This document shows positions 8,593-18,135 of a stretch of 64,000 nt of DNA, one piece after another. The translations under genes were made by a program, and so were the position numbers. Origin of the DNA: Clostridia bacterium. Lineage in GTDB: Bacteria > Bacillota > Clostridia > Oscillospirales > Acutalibacteraceae. The notes under the pieces are model-generated. The model had not been told where the DNA came from. It was given only the letters and a program-made list of their open reading frames with translations, and ran no database searches. The DNA lies in assembly GCA_017521425.1 (NCBI GenBank), contig JAFXCQ010000033.1:1-64000 (forward strand), written 5' to 3'. Numbering within the stretch: the stretch's first letter is position 1; each line of letters begins with the position of its first letter.

Positions 8593-9561
8593 ATGAAAAA
8601 ATACACTAATTTTTTAAGATTAACTGCTCTTTTAGTTATGGTTATCGTAACTTGTTCTGGTTGTGGGCTTCTTAATATTGCAGGCACACTCAACAATGGT
8701 ACTGTAGTGCCTACTAACCCTCCTGCTGGTGATGTATATTACACAGAACCTTATTATGGAGAAGATTTTACATATTCTGCAGTTATTTCAAACCCTGACA
8801 ACACAACAACTACTGTAGTTAATACACCGACTACACAAAACAGCAATCAGACTCAATCCTCAGAAGTTGCTACTACAAGTGACAGTTCACCTGTAAATCC
8901 TACTACTGCACCGACTGAAACAACTACAATAAACACATTTGAAGATGGCGATTATTTAGCAAATGTTCAGGATGTACTTTTCAATACACAAGATGAATCT
9001 ACTGCAAGAAAAATTCTTGTAGCGGCAGGTTTTGACTATGACCCTGTACAAGATGTATATTTCACTCAATTGGATTCATGGCAAAGAAACTTTGGTTTTA
9101 ACAGTGTTTACGATACCGCCGCACCAATGGTTGGTATGATTTACTCAACTGCTAAAATTTACTTTACTTACGATGACAAAGACTGGATGATGGAAATTTG
9201 GAAAGGTCAGTACGGTATAACAGCAGGTGGAGAAATTGGTTTTTATAACAAGCCTACTGACAGGGTTATGAAACACTTTGACTGTGTTACTGACGAAGAA
9301 ATGCTCGAAGTATCTTTCGACTTTTATAATATGGATGAACTCGTATTTACCCGTGGACCAGAGAAACACTGGTGGCTCACAGGATTCAAGTTCTTACATG
9401 TTGGTATTCCTTCATTTATTACACTTGATATGACAATTGAGTTCCCTAACAGAAAAATGGCAAATGCTTTTGAAAAAGGCTTAAAAGACGAACAAAAGAA
9501 ACAAATCACCGACCCAATTAAATACACAAGAAGCGGTGACACATTTAACATAGAGTGGTAA
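8593..9561 (+). CDS. Secreted lipoprotein of unknown function
   Basis: About 322 residues, started at the ATG at 8593 behind GGAGAG. The N-terminus is a lipoprotein signal peptide (MKKYTNFLRLTALLVMV) ending in CSGC, the presumed lipidated cysteine at residue 23. A low-complexity Thr/Ser/Pro/Asn linker follows (about residues 65-120, e.g. TTAPTETTT), then a compact C-terminal domain of about 200 residues rich in aromatics. I do not recognise that domain. The layout suggests an extracellular domain held off the membrane by a wall-spanning linker. The next gene starts at its stop codon, so the two are translationally linked, but no functional link is evident. Confidence 0.8.
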   Translation: MKKYTNFLRLTALLVMVIVTCSGCGLLNIAGTLNNGTVVPTNPPAGDVYYTEPYYGEDFTYSAVISNPDNTTTTVVNTPTTQNSNQTQSSEVATTSDSSPVNPTTAPTETTTINTFEDGDYLANVQDVLFNTQDESTARKILVAAGFDYDPVQDVYFTQLDSWQRNFGFNSVYDTAAPMVGMIYSTAKIYFTYDDKDWMMEIWKGQYGITAGGEIGFYNKPTDRVMKHFDCVTDEEMLEVSFDFYNMDELVFTRGPEKHWWLTGFKFLHVGIPSFITLDMTIEFPNRKMANAFEKGLKDEQKKQITDPIKYTRSGDTFNIEW

Positions 9562-9566
9562 AAAAT

Positions 9567-10982
9567 ATGAATAATCATGTTAAATTTGCAATTATAGCAG
9601 ACCCGCATTACTATTCAGAAAAGTTGGGCAATTCAGGTATTGCTTATACTTTAAGAGCGAACTCTGACCAGAAGATGCTCGCTCATTCCAAAGGTGTAAT
9701 TTCGGCTGCACTTGAGAAAATAAAAAATTCAGATGCAGAATTTTTGCTTATTGCAGGTGACCTTTCTAATGACGGTGAGCGTGTTTCCCACGAGGAAATG
9801 CGCCACTTACTTTATGAGTTCAAAAAAAGCAAACCAGTTTATGTAGTTACCGCTACTCATGACTGGTGTTGTGATGGTAACCCAAGAAGATTTGAAGGAG
9901 CAAAAGTTTACCACGATGTAGAAACTTTAAAACCCGAAGAACTTCGTGATTTTTATAAAGATTTTGGTCCAGAAGAAGCAGTAAGCGAATATTTTACACA
10001 TCAGAAGAAATCTTCTTATGTTGTAAGACCAGCAGAAGGACTTTCTGTTTTTTGTTTAGATGACGACCAAGATGGTAATGGTGGTTCTGGTTATAGCGAA
10101 GAACATTTTGAGTGGATAAAAAATGAAGTTGAAAAAGCAAAAGTGCGTGGCGATGTAATTTTCGGTATGCAACACCACCACGTTTTTCTTACCGAGTTTG
10201 ACAGAGCAATAAATGGTAAAGGTGCTGTAGAAAGAAAAGAAAAAATGTGCCGTAATTTTGCAGATATTGGTCTTTCTATAATGTTTACAGGTCACTCACA
10301 TATGCACCACATAAAAAAACTCGAAAATAAAAACGGTAACCATTTTTACGAATTCAATTTAGGGTCAATTGGTGGCTACCCCGCTCCGATTGTTTACTGT
10401 ACTATTACAAATGAAGGTATTGACACCAAAACAGAACTTTTAGAACAATATGAATACAACGGTAAAACATACACAAATGATTATTTAAAAAACCACGCTA
10501 CATTTCTTTTTAAAAATGTATTTGATGCCGCAAGAGAAAACAGAAAATTAGAGTTTGTTACACTTCTCGTTTCAATTGGTATTTCAAATAAGAAAGCAAA
10601 AAATCTTTGGTTGTTTTTAGGTGAATTACTTAAAATAATTTCTGAAATTTCTGTTTACAGAGCAGCTTTTATAATAAACCTTTTAACATTTGGTAAAGCA
10701 ATCCCTAAAAAAGATGCAAAGCAATTAAAAAATGTTCAGTTAACTGATATGATTTTCTCCGCTTTCCACTCCATTTTAGATGGTTCAATGGAAAAACACG
10801 AAGTTGGTTCACCTTACTACAATGTTTTTACTGCCGCTCTTTCTTTACCATTAAGAATCGTTAATAAGTTACGAATCAAGAATAAAAACATTTTAAGAAT
10901 TCTTACACATATAAGTAATGCTTCGCATGAAATTATGACCGGTGGAGAGATTGATGCACATAATGCATTTCTTGAGTTTTAA
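9567..10982 (+). CDS. Calcineurin-like metallophosphoesterase
   Basis: About 471 residues. The binuclear metal-site motifs appear in order: IIADPHYY (D-x-H), AGDLSNDGE, ATHDWCC (in place of the usual GNHD), GMQHHHVF and GHSHMHH. The C-terminal ~170 residues are a helical extension that I do not recognise. No signal peptide is visible, so it is probably cytoplasmic. The substrate could be a phosphodiester or phosphomonoester and cannot be told from sequence. An alternative GTG start at 9555 overlaps the preceding stop. Asn replaced by Thr in the GNH motif may tune or reduce activity. Confidence 0.85.
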   Translation: MNNHVKFAIIADPHYYSEKLGNSGIAYTLRANSDQKMLAHSKGVISAALEKIKNSDAEFLLIAGDLSNDGERVSHEEMRHLLYEFKKSKPVYVVTATHDWCCDGNPRRFEGAKVYHDVETLKPEELRDFYKDFGPEEAVSEYFTHQKKSSYVVRPAEGLSVFCLDDDQDGNGGSGYSEEHFEWIKNEVEKAKVRGDVIFGMQHHHVFLTEFDRAINGKGAVERKEKMCRNFADIGLSIMFTGHSHMHHIKKLENKNGNHFYEFNLGSIGGYPAPIVYCTITNEGIDTKTELLEQYEYNGKTYTNDYLKNHATFLFKNVFDAARENRKLEFVTLLVSIGISNKKAKNLWLFLGELLKIISEISVYRAAFIINLLTFGKAIPKKDAKQLKNVQLTDMIFSAFHSILDGSMEKHEVGSPYYNVFTAALSLPLRIVNKLRIKNKNILRILTHISNASHEIMTGGEIDAHNAFLEF

Positions 10983-10983
10983 T

Positions 10984-11020
10984 AAAAAATGACACCCGAA
11001 AAATTCGGGTGTCATTTTTT
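10984..11020. terminator. Bidirectional terminator between the phosphoesterase and aro operon
   Basis: A perfect 17-bp stem (10984-11000 with 11004-11020) with a 3-base loop and A/T tails on both sides. It terminates the plus-strand phosphoesterase and the minus-strand aro operon; the DAHP synthase stop codon overlaps its edge. Confidence 0.9.
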
Positions 11021-12048
11021 TATAAGCTTTCTGCAATATCGTAAATAAGTCTTTCTGTTTTTTCCCAACCAAGACAAGGGTCTGTGATTGATTTACCATA
11101 GATGTTTTCACCGATTTTCTGTGCACCATCTTCAATATAGCTTTCTATCATAAGACCTTTGACAAGTTTTTTGATATCATTATTATGATTGATGCTATAA
11201 AGAATATCCTTTGAAATTCTTATTTGCTCAAGATATTTTTTACCGGAGTTTGCGTGGTTTACATCTATGATAGCTGAAGGATTCGTAAGTCCTGAAGCAG
11301 CATATAAATCGCTTAACCTCTGTAAATCTTCATAGTGGTAATTTGAAATTGAGTGACCATCTCTGTCAACAAATCCACGCATAATTGCGTGTGCATAAGG
11401 GTTACCATCGCTTGTTACTTCCCAACCGCGATAAATAAATGTGTGGCTATGTTGTGCGGCAGTAATTGCATTCATCATAATTGATAAATCACCGCTTGTC
11501 GGATTTTTCATACCAACCGGTACTTCAAGACCACTTGCAGCAAGTCTGTGTTGTTGGTTTTCAACACTTCTCGCACCAATTGCAACATAAGAGAGAATAT
11601 CAGAAAGATAACGATAATTGTCAGGGTAAAGCATTTCATCAGCACAAGAAAATCCTGTTTCTTTTAAAGCAGACATATGAATATCACGGATTGCAACAAT
11701 ACCTTCATACATATCAGGTTCTTTGTCAGGGTTGGGCTGGTGTACCATCCCCTTGTAGCCATCGCCTGTTGTTCTCGGTTTGTTTGTATAAATTCTTGGT
11801 ACAATAAAAATTTTATCCTGTACCTTTTCCTGCACCTTACGGAGACGATGTATGTAATCTAAAACTGCATCCTTATAGTCTGCAGAGCAAGGACCGATAA
11901 CAAGCAAAAATTTATCGGACTCACCAGAAAAAATCTTTTTGATTTCTGCATCATTTCTTGCTTTTTGTTCTGTCATTTCTTTTGTTAAAGGGAATCTCTC
12001 TTTAACCTCTTTCGGAATTGGTAATTTTCCTTTGAAATTCATACTCAT
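11020..12048 (-). CDS. aroF: 3-deoxy-7-phosphoheptulonate (DAHP) synthase, type I AroFGH class
   Basis: A 342-residue class I-alpha DAHP synthase, condensing phosphoenolpyruvate with erythrose-4-phosphate to enter the shikimate pathway. Visible motifs include LLVIGPCSADYKDA, the substrate-binding KPRTTGDGYKGMV, ARSVENQQHR and GMKNPTSGD. The metal ligands fit CxD at SCADEMLYPDNYR and DVNHANSGKK. It is the last gene of the aromatic operon, though it catalyses the first step. Its ATG overlaps the aroA stop (ATGA), implying translational coupling. No extra chorismate-mutase or ACT domain is present, so any feedback control acts on the barrel itself or through the attenuator upstream of the operon. 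Confidence 0.95.
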   Translation of the reverse strand: MSMNFKGKLPIPKEVKERFPLTKEMTEQKARNDAEIKKIFSGESDKFLLVIGPCSADYKDAVLDYIHRLRKVQEKVQDKIFIVPRIYTNKPRTTGDGYKGMVHQPNPDKEPDMYEGIVAIRDIHMSALKETGFSCADEMLYPDNYRYLSDILSYVAIGARSVENQQHRLAASGLEVPVGMKNPTSGDLSIMMNAITAAQHSHTFIYRGWEVTSDGNPYAHAIMRGFVDRDGHSISNYHYEDLQRLSDLYAASGLTNPSAIIDVNHANSGKKYLEQIRISKDILYSINHNNDIKKLVKGLMIESYIEDGAQKIGENIYGKSITDPCLGWEKTERLIYDIAESL

Positions 12049-13268
12049 TTTAAAACACTTCCATTTTTAAAGATTTTTATACCAAGTTGCTCGCAATCTT
12101 TAAAAAATAACGGGTAACTTTTATTAACACATTCTGCATTTTCGATTTTGCCACCAAATACACTTGAAATAACTGCAAGTGACATTGCAATTCTGTGGTC
12201 GTTATTTCCACAAAGAATTTCATCTGGTGGTGTTAAATCGGATTTTTTTATTATAATTTCATTCTCGAGAACAGTAATATCAGCAGAGAATTTTGAAAGC
12301 TCTTTTTTCATTACTTCCCCACGGTCGCTCTCTTTGATTTTCAAACGACTTGTTCCTTTTAACATAGCACCATTAAGCATCGAAGCCAAAGTCATTAAAA
12401 TTGGTGCTAAGTCGGGACAATCGGTTATATCTAATGTTGGTGAACCTTGTTTTAAAAGTTCAAAATATTCTTCATATATTTTGTCGCCCTGTCTACTGTT
12501 TTTATTAAGACCTGTAACCTTAACACTACCGCCGATTAAATTAAACGCATCTAAAAATGCTGCGTTTGACCAGTCACCTTCACAATAAAGATTGGTTGGT
12601 TTAAATTTCTGGTTACCTTCAATTTTAAAAGTTCTTTCGTCAGGTCTTTGTATATTAACACCAAACTCATTAAGAATTTCTAATGTTAAATCAATATAAG
12701 GCGAGCTTTGTAAATCGGTAGTAAGCCTAATTTCACTATCTTCATTTAATAGTGGCAAGGTAAATAAAAGCCCTGTTAAAAACTGACTGCTTATATCACC
12801 TTTAAATTTGAACAAACCACCTTTTAAATCACCGCCGACAGTTATTTTTTCATTTTCTCGATTTATAAAGCAATTTTTATCTGGTAAAATATCCTCATAA
12901 ACTGTTTGCGGTCTTTCTAAAAGTCTTTTGCTACCAGTAAATTCGATATTATTACCAAAAAGTAATGAAACCGGAATTAGAAATCGTAAGGTGCTACCAC
13001 TTTCATTTGCAAAAAGCTTAATTTTTTTAAATTTATCTTTCTGCTTTATACCTTTTATTTTTACACTATCTTCGTAAAAAGTAAATTCTGCACCTAACTG
13101 TTTTAAACATTCAACCGTTGCGGTAATATCCTCTGAATCAGCAATATTTTTTATTACTGTTTCTCCGTCACAAAGTGCGGCGCCTATTAAAGCTCGGTGC
13201 ATATAACTTTTTGAGCCTCTTGCTTTTATTTCGCCATTAGCAGTGCTTTTTAAAACCTCAACTACCAT
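12045..13268 (-). CDS. aroA: 3-phosphoshikimate 1-carboxyvinyltransferase (EPSP synthase)
   Basis: A 407-residue enzyme joining shikimate-3-phosphate and phosphoenolpyruvate to make EPSP. It carries the N-terminal KSYMHRALIGAAL loop (K-S-x-x-R), NESGSTLRFLIP, SQFLTGLLF, and the C-terminal IKESDRGE and NDHRIAMSLAV motifs. The start abuts the aroQ stop codon with no gap. The equivalent of the glyphosate-contact region reads NESGSTLRF rather than the NAGT form, as in class II-like enzymes, so reduced glyphosate sensitivity is possible but unproven. Confidence 0.95.
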   Translation of the reverse strand: MVVEVLKSTANGEIKARGSKSYMHRALIGAALCDGETVIKNIADSEDITATVECLKQLGAEFTFYEDSVKIKGIKQKDKFKKIKLFANESGSTLRFLIPVSLLFGNNIEFTGSKRLLERPQTVYEDILPDKNCFINRENEKITVGGDLKGGLFKFKGDISSQFLTGLLFTLPLLNEDSEIRLTTDLQSSPYIDLTLEILNEFGVNIQRPDERTFKIEGNQKFKPTNLYCEGDWSNAAFLDAFNLIGGSVKVTGLNKNSRQGDKIYEEYFELLKQGSPTLDITDCPDLAPILMTLASMLNGAMLKGTSRLKIKESDRGEVMKKELSKFSADITVLENEIIIKKSDLTPPDEILCGNNDHRIAMSLAVISSVFGGKIENAECVNKSYPLFFKDCEQLGIKIFKNGSVLK

Positions 13269-13700
13269 TTAACGCACCTTCTCAAGCAGAGCATCTATTG
13301 CTTCTAAATAACCATCAGTACCGTGACCTGTAATAGTTTTAAAAGCATATTCACGAACAAAGCTTATTTGTCTGAAGCTTTCGCGCTCTGAAACCTCTGA
13401 AATATGCACTTCTACTGTCGGTATACCTACCGATTTCAAAGCATCTAAAATAGCAACACTTGTGTGGGTGTAGGCTGCGGGGTTAATTACAATACCATCA
13501 AAGTTTTTATATGCTTTCTGTATTTCATCTACAATATCACCCTCGTGGTTTGACTGAAAGCACTTTACCTCTACCCAATTTTCCTTTGCATATTTCGCAA
13601 TTTTCTCAACTAAATTTATGTATGTTTCTTGACCATAAATTTCAGGCTCACGAATACCTAACATATTTATATTTGGTCCGTTCACTACAAGAATTTTCAT
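13269..13700 (-). CDS. aroQ: Type II 3-dehydroquinate dehydratase
   Basis: A 143-residue dodecameric-type dehydroquinase making 3-dehydroshikimate. It has LVVNGPNINMLGIREPEIYG with the catalytic Tyr, NHEGDIVDEIQ, INPAAYTHTSVAI and VEVHISEVSERESFR with the catalytic His. The first four bases overlap the aroE-aroK stop. Confidence 0.96.
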   Translation of the reverse strand: MKILVVNGPNINMLGIREPEIYGQETYINLVEKIAKYAKENWVEVKCFQSNHEGDIVDEIQKAYKNFDGIVINPAAYTHTSVAILDALKSVGIPTVEVHISEVSERESFRQISFVREYAFKTITGHGTDGYLEAIDALLEKVR

Positions 13701-14932
13701 TCTGTCACCTTCATAATCTGATTAACTGTTTCTTCTATACTACCACTTGCATCAATTACAAAATCTGCATATTCTCTGTAAAGATTATAGCGCTCATTGT
13801 AACGCTTTTCTAAAGCTTCACGATTTGAAGAAAGTGGTCTGTCAGAAGTAGTTATAAGCTTTTCTAATGGTCTATCCAAAAAGAAAACCTTACCATTTTC
13901 TTTTAATAAATCTATATTCTTTTTATTAAGAATAACACCGCCACCAGTTGAAATAACTGAAGAATTATTTTTACTGAGTGTAAATATTGCTTCTGTTTCT
14001 TTATTTCTGAAATATTCTTCTCCTCTGTTTTTGAATATTTCTGGAATTGTTGTTTTTTCAGTTACTTCTATAAGTATGTCACTATCAAAAAATTCACGAT
14101 TTAATTTTTCTGCAACAATAGTACCAACTGTTGTTTTGCCACAGGATGGCATACCAATTAAAACAATATTCTCTTTACTTTTAAAAAGTGAATTATAAAC
14201 ACTTTCAATATCTTTTCTGCTTACAGTCTTTTCTATAAATCTTTCTACCGCTGCAGCCGCTTGTGCTACGAGCATATAAAGACCACCAACTGCTTTAATA
14301 TCTAAGCTTAAAGCATCAAAAACAAGCTTTGAGCGAAGTGGATTATATACTGCATCTACTACACCTGAAAGGTTTTTAAACCTTTTAACATCTACCGCCG
14401 AATTATAAATATTGGGATACATACCAACTGGTGTTGTATTTATAATAATATCTATATTATCACTTATATTATAAAGCTCATCGTATGAAATAAAATCGTC
14501 CTGGGCATTTCTTGACACTTTATAAACTGCCCTTGCGCCAAGAGAATTTACAACCGCATTTGCAGTTTTAGATGTACCACCACTACCTAAAATTGCAACC
14601 GTTTTATTTTTTATTTCTATATCTGCTTTTTCAATAAGCATTTTCATACCGTAAAAATCGGTATTGTATCCATATAACACACCATTTTTATTTACTATTG
14701 TATTAACTGCACCTATTGTCTTTGCTTCATCTGAAATAAAATCAAGATACGGAATTACCCTTTCTTTATAAGGAATAGTGACATTTATCGCTTTAAAGTC
14801 ACTTTGTTTCATAAATTCAGCAATTCCCTCTTCAGGTATTTCGCAAAGTTCATAGGTGTAATCGGTTAAAGCATTGTGTATTTCCTTTGAAAAGCTATGC
14901 CCTAACTTTTTACCGATACAACCATACTCCAT
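13697..14932 (-). CDS. aroE-aroK: Shikimate dehydrogenase-shikimate kinase fusion (AroE-AroK)
   Basis: One 411-residue frame carries two consecutive shikimate-pathway steps. Residues 1-245 are shikimate dehydrogenase: shikimate-binding GHSFS (11-15), catalytic Lys in NVTIPYK (50-56), NTD (90-92), the NADP loop GSGGTSKTA (116-124) and the C-terminal GGLYMLVAQA. Residues 255-411 are shikimate kinase: P-loop GMPSCGKTT (260-268), FDSD (282-285), FRNKE (308-312), STGGGV (328-333) and the lid SDRPL. All key residues are present, so both activities are expected. Reducing dehydroshikimate and then phosphorylating shikimate in one protein could channel the intermediate. It overlaps both neighbours by a few bases. 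Fusions of pathway steps are common in fungi (AROM) but this two-domain order is less usual. Confidence 0.94.
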   Translation of the reverse strand: MEYGCIGKKLGHSFSKEIHNALTDYTYELCEIPEEGIAEFMKQSDFKAINVTIPYKERVIPYLDFISDEAKTIGAVNTIVNKNGVLYGYNTDFYGMKMLIEKADIEIKNKTVAILGSGGTSKTANAVVNSLGARAVYKVSRNAQDDFISYDELYNISDNIDIIINTTPVGMYPNIYNSAVDVKRFKNLSGVVDAVYNPLRSKLVFDALSLDIKAVGGLYMLVAQAAAAVERFIEKTVSRKDIESVYNSLFKSKENIVLIGMPSCGKTTVGTIVAEKLNREFFDSDILIEVTEKTTIPEIFKNRGEEYFRNKETEAIFTLSKNNSSVISTGGGVILNKKNIDLLKENGKVFFLDRPLEKLITTSDRPLSSNREALEKRYNERYNLYREYADFVIDASGSIEETVNQIMKVTE

Positions 14933-16020
14933 TATTTTTCACCGAGCCAATCTGTACCGAATTTCTGTGAAAGTAAGTCACAAAGTGCTATTGCGGTTAT
15001 GCTATCTACAACAACTCTTGCTCTGTGAACAATGCAAGGGTCGTGTCTGCCGTGGATTTCTGTTTTAATATTTTCATTTGTAATGAAATTCACTGTATCC
15101 TGCTCTTTGCTAATTGTAGGTGTCGGCTTAACCGCACATTTGAATATAACTGGCATTCCATTTGTTATACCACCGTTTATACCACCGTTATTATTTGTTT
15201 TAGTTTTAATAACACCATTGTCTACAAAAAAGGCATCATTCATCTGACTACCAAGCATATCGCTACACTCAAAGCCACAACCAAATTCAACACCCTTAAT
15301 TGCAGGAATAGAGAAAAGCGCATGAGAAATTACACTTTCGAGAGAATCAAACCACGGTTCGCCTACACCCACCGGAATACCTGTAACAACTGTTTCGAGT
15401 ACCCCACCAACACTATCTTTCTCTTTTGCTACATTTTCTATGTTCTTTATCATTTCTTCGCCCTTTTTATTGTTTAAAACAGCAAAGATTTTTGAATTAA
15501 GATTTTTAATTTCGTTTTCGTAATCTGTAAAGGAGTTATCTTCAACACCAGCGCATTTTTTAATGTGAGTACCGATTAAGATACCTTTATTCTTTAAAGT
15601 TTCAATTGCAATAGCACCACCTGCAACAATGCCAGCGGTTATTCTCCCGCTGAAATGACCTCCACCACGATAATCTTCATTACCTTTAAATTTCATAAAG
15701 CCTGTAAAATCTGCGTGCCCCGGTCGTGCTACCCCGTAATTGTAATCCTTTGATTTTGTATTTTCATTAGGGATTGTGATACAAATTGGTGTACCTGTTG
15801 TTTTACCATTATAAACACCACTTTGTATTGTGAATTTATCAGTTTCTTGTCTGGGGGTAGAAATTTTACCGTAAGGTCTTCTTAAATCAAGCTGATGACA
15901 GATAAATTCTTCGCTTACTTCAACTCCTGATGGTAAACCATCAATAACCACACCAACAGAATTACCGTGACTTTCGCCAAAAACAGTAATTGAAACATTG
16001 TTGCCGAATGTGTTTTTCAT
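14932..16020 (-). CDS. aroC: Chorismate synthase
   Basis: A 362-residue FMN-dependent enzyme converting EPSP to chorismate, the last common step. Signatures seen are GESHGNSVGVVIDGLPSG, RPGHADFTGFMKF, YRGGGHFSGRITAG and HDPCIVHRARVV. Its stop shares a base with the aroE-aroK start, and its own start overlaps the aroB stop by four bases. Confidence 0.96.
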   Translation of the reverse strand: MKNTFGNNVSITVFGESHGNSVGVVIDGLPSGVEVSEEFICHQLDLRRPYGKISTPRQETDKFTIQSGVYNGKTTGTPICITIPNENTKSKDYNYGVARPGHADFTGFMKFKGNEDYRGGGHFSGRITAGIVAGGAIAIETLKNKGILIGTHIKKCAGVEDNSFTDYENEIKNLNSKIFAVLNNKKGEEMIKNIENVAKEKDSVGGVLETVVTGIPVGVGEPWFDSLESVISHALFSIPAIKGVEFGCGFECSDMLGSQMNDAFFVDNGVIKTKTNNNGGINGGITNGMPVIFKCAVKPTPTISKEQDTVNFITNENIKTEIHGRHDPCIVHRARVVVDSITAIALCDLLSQKFGTDWLGEK

Positions 16021-17027
16021 ATTTCTTCCCCTTTCAATATATTTTCTATTTTTTGATATTTCATAAACTCAAATCTGAAGCTACCAACACTATCTACTAC
16101 CACAACATTTACACCGTCACCTACAGATTTTTTATCGTGGCGTAAAACTTCAAAAACTTTTTCACAATCAAAATCAAATTTTATTGGTAAATTATTTTTA
16201 GAGAGTAAATTCTTTATTTGTTCTTTCGCTTTACCTGTTGACATAAACATCATACCGAGTGCAACACATTCACCGTGATAAAGTGTGTCAAGCCCTGTTA
16301 CGCTCTCAATTGCGTGACCAACTGTATGACCAAAATTAAGCACCTTACGAAGTCCTGTTTCTTTTTCGTCTTCTTCGACTACTGCTTTTTTTATAAGAAG
16401 TGATTTTTCGATTACTACATCAATGATATCTTTTGCATCATTGTTTTCTAAAAGCTCGAATAAATCACTATCAGATGTAGCCGACATTTTAATAACCTCT
16501 GCAAGACCGTTATTAAACTGCCGGTCAGTTAATGTATCTAACACATCAGGGTCAATAATTACCGCTTTGGGTTGATAAAATGCTCCAACTAAATTTTTGT
16601 AGCCTGCAAAATCAATTGCGGTTTTACCACCGATTGAAGAATCAACCTGAGAAAGAAGTGTTGTGGGTATATTGTAAAAATCAATACCACGCATATAGGT
16701 AGCGGCAGTAAAGCCTGCCATATCACCAGTAACGCCACCGCCAACCGCAATAACACAGTCTTTACGGTCAAACTTATTTTCTGCAAGAGTTTTTAAAAGT
16801 GCTGAATAAGTTTCAAAATTCTTGCTTTTCTCACCTTGTGGGAACGTATAAACAATACTGTTTTCAATCTGGTTTTTAACTATTTCTACATATATTCCCG
16901 GAACTCCGCTATCGGTTACAATTAAAGCCTTACCCTTGATATCTAAAATTTTATTAACTTCATTAAGTGCATTTCTTTTAAGAGTGATATTATAACTACC
17001 ACCCGATGTTTTAACATTTATAATCAT
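16017..17027 (-). CDS. aroB: 3-dehydroquinate synthase
   Basis: A 336-residue NAD- and metal-dependent enzyme that cyclises DAHP to 3-dehydroquinate. It has the NAD-binding GGGVTGDMAGF, the PTTLLSQVDSSIGGKTAID block, GLAEVIKM and the metal ligands in NFGHTVGHAIE and YHGECVALGM. Seven bases separate it from pheA. Confidence 0.96.
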   Translation of the reverse strand: MIINVKTSGGSYNITLKRNALNEVNKILDIKGKALIVTDSGVPGIYVEIVKNQIENSIVYTFPQGEKSKNFETYSALLKTLAENKFDRKDCVIAVGGGVTGDMAGFTAATYMRGIDFYNIPTTLLSQVDSSIGGKTAIDFAGYKNLVGAFYQPKAVIIDPDVLDTLTDRQFNNGLAEVIKMSATSDSDLFELLENNDAKDIIDVVIEKSLLIKKAVVEEDEKETGLRKVLNFGHTVGHAIESVTGLDTLYHGECVALGMMFMSTGKAKEQIKNLLSKNNLPIKFDFDCEKVFEVLRHDKKSVGDGVNVVVVDSVGSFRFEFMKYQKIENILKGEEI

Positions 17028-17034
17028 AAAATAA

Positions 17035-18135
17035 TCAGATTCTCATTTCTTTACTGAATTTACCAACAAGTCTTACATTGGTACACACATCTGAAAGCGA
17101 TGTAATTAGTTCGTCCTCAGCTTCTTTTGTGAGTTTACCTTCACCTTCAACAAAGAAGTAATAATTCCATATAACATCTTTTGAAGGTCGGCTTTTAAGT
17201 GTTTTCAAGTTATAGCCAGACTCACCAAAAACAGAAATTGCTTTACCAAGCGAACCTGCCTCATCTTTAACTGTAAACAAGAGTATAAAGTTTGTGTCAC
17301 TCTTTGGTGAAACATCACGTTGAACTCTTGAAAATACTGCAAAACGAGTTGTATTTGTACTGTTTTTATTAATTTTTCTGTCGAGCAATTTAAGACCGTA
17401 CTCGTCACCCGCTTCAATACTACAAATAACCGCCTGGGTTTTGTCATTCATTTCAAATACTTTTTTAGCGGCAACTGCAGTATTAACTTCTTCAACAGTT
17501 TCAAAACCATGTTCGTTTATATATTCTGCACATTGACCTAAAGCTTGTTTATGACTTATTACAGTTTTTATTTCTTTAATATCGGCATCTTTTGTACCAA
17601 AAAGATTTTGCTCAACTGGTAAATCAAAAATTCCGTTGATATAAAGTGAACCGAAATATGTTAAGTCCATAACCTGACCAACATCACCTTCGTAACTGTT
17701 TTCAATAGGTAAAACTGCACAGTCACATTCACCATTTTCAACTGCCTTATATGCCGCTTTGAAGTTTTTGTAAGAAACTCTTTCAGCATAAGGGAAAATT
17801 CTTTTTACCGCAATATCTGCAAAAGCACCTTTTACTCCCGAAAATGCAACTTTCATACCATCTAAAAGTCTTCTCTGATATGCTTTTGAAAGTTCCATTG
17901 TATTGTTCATAAAACCAATATAATAAGTTTTAAGGTCTTCATTTTCTATGTAATCAAGCATTTTTTCAACTAATGCTTTTTCACGGTCTTTGTCTTCAAC
18001 AGGAAGTCCATTTTTCTTTTTGTAATCAGCAACCATTTTTGCGGCATTCATTCGTTTTTCAAATAATACTGCAATCTGCTTGTCAACTTCATTTATAATC
18101 TCTCTTGCCTGTTGTAATTCGTTTTTGTTGCTCAT
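17035..18135 (-). CDS. pheA: Bifunctional chorismate mutase / prephenate dehydratase
   Basis: A 366-residue P-protein. Residues 1-90 are an AroQ-type chorismate mutase (INEVDKQIAVLFEKRMNAA). Residues ~95-275 are prephenate dehydratase with the substrate motif NTTRFAVF, and ~285-360 an ACT regulatory domain. It makes phenylpyruvate from chorismate. The ACT domain normally carries GAL and ESRP motifs for phenylalanine feedback. Here they read GSL and KSRP, so allosteric inhibition may be weaker; that is inference. Its stop overlaps the aroB region by none, and its start shares a base with the aminotransferase stop. Confidence 0.94.
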   Translation of the reverse strand: MSNKNELQQAREIINEVDKQIAVLFEKRMNAAKMVADYKKKNGLPVEDKDREKALVEKMLDYIENEDLKTYYIGFMNNTMELSKAYQRRLLDGMKVAFSGVKGAFADIAVKRIFPYAERVSYKNFKAAYKAVENGECDCAVLPIENSYEGDVGQVMDLTYFGSLYINGIFDLPVEQNLFGTKDADIKEIKTVISHKQALGQCAEYINEHGFETVEEVNTAVAAKKVFEMNDKTQAVICSIEAGDEYGLKLLDRKINKNSTNTTRFAVFSRVQRDVSPKSDTNFILLFTVKDEAGSLGKAISVFGESGYNLKTLKSRPSKDVIWNYYFFVEGEGKLTKEAEDELITSLSDVCTNVRLVGKFSKEMRI

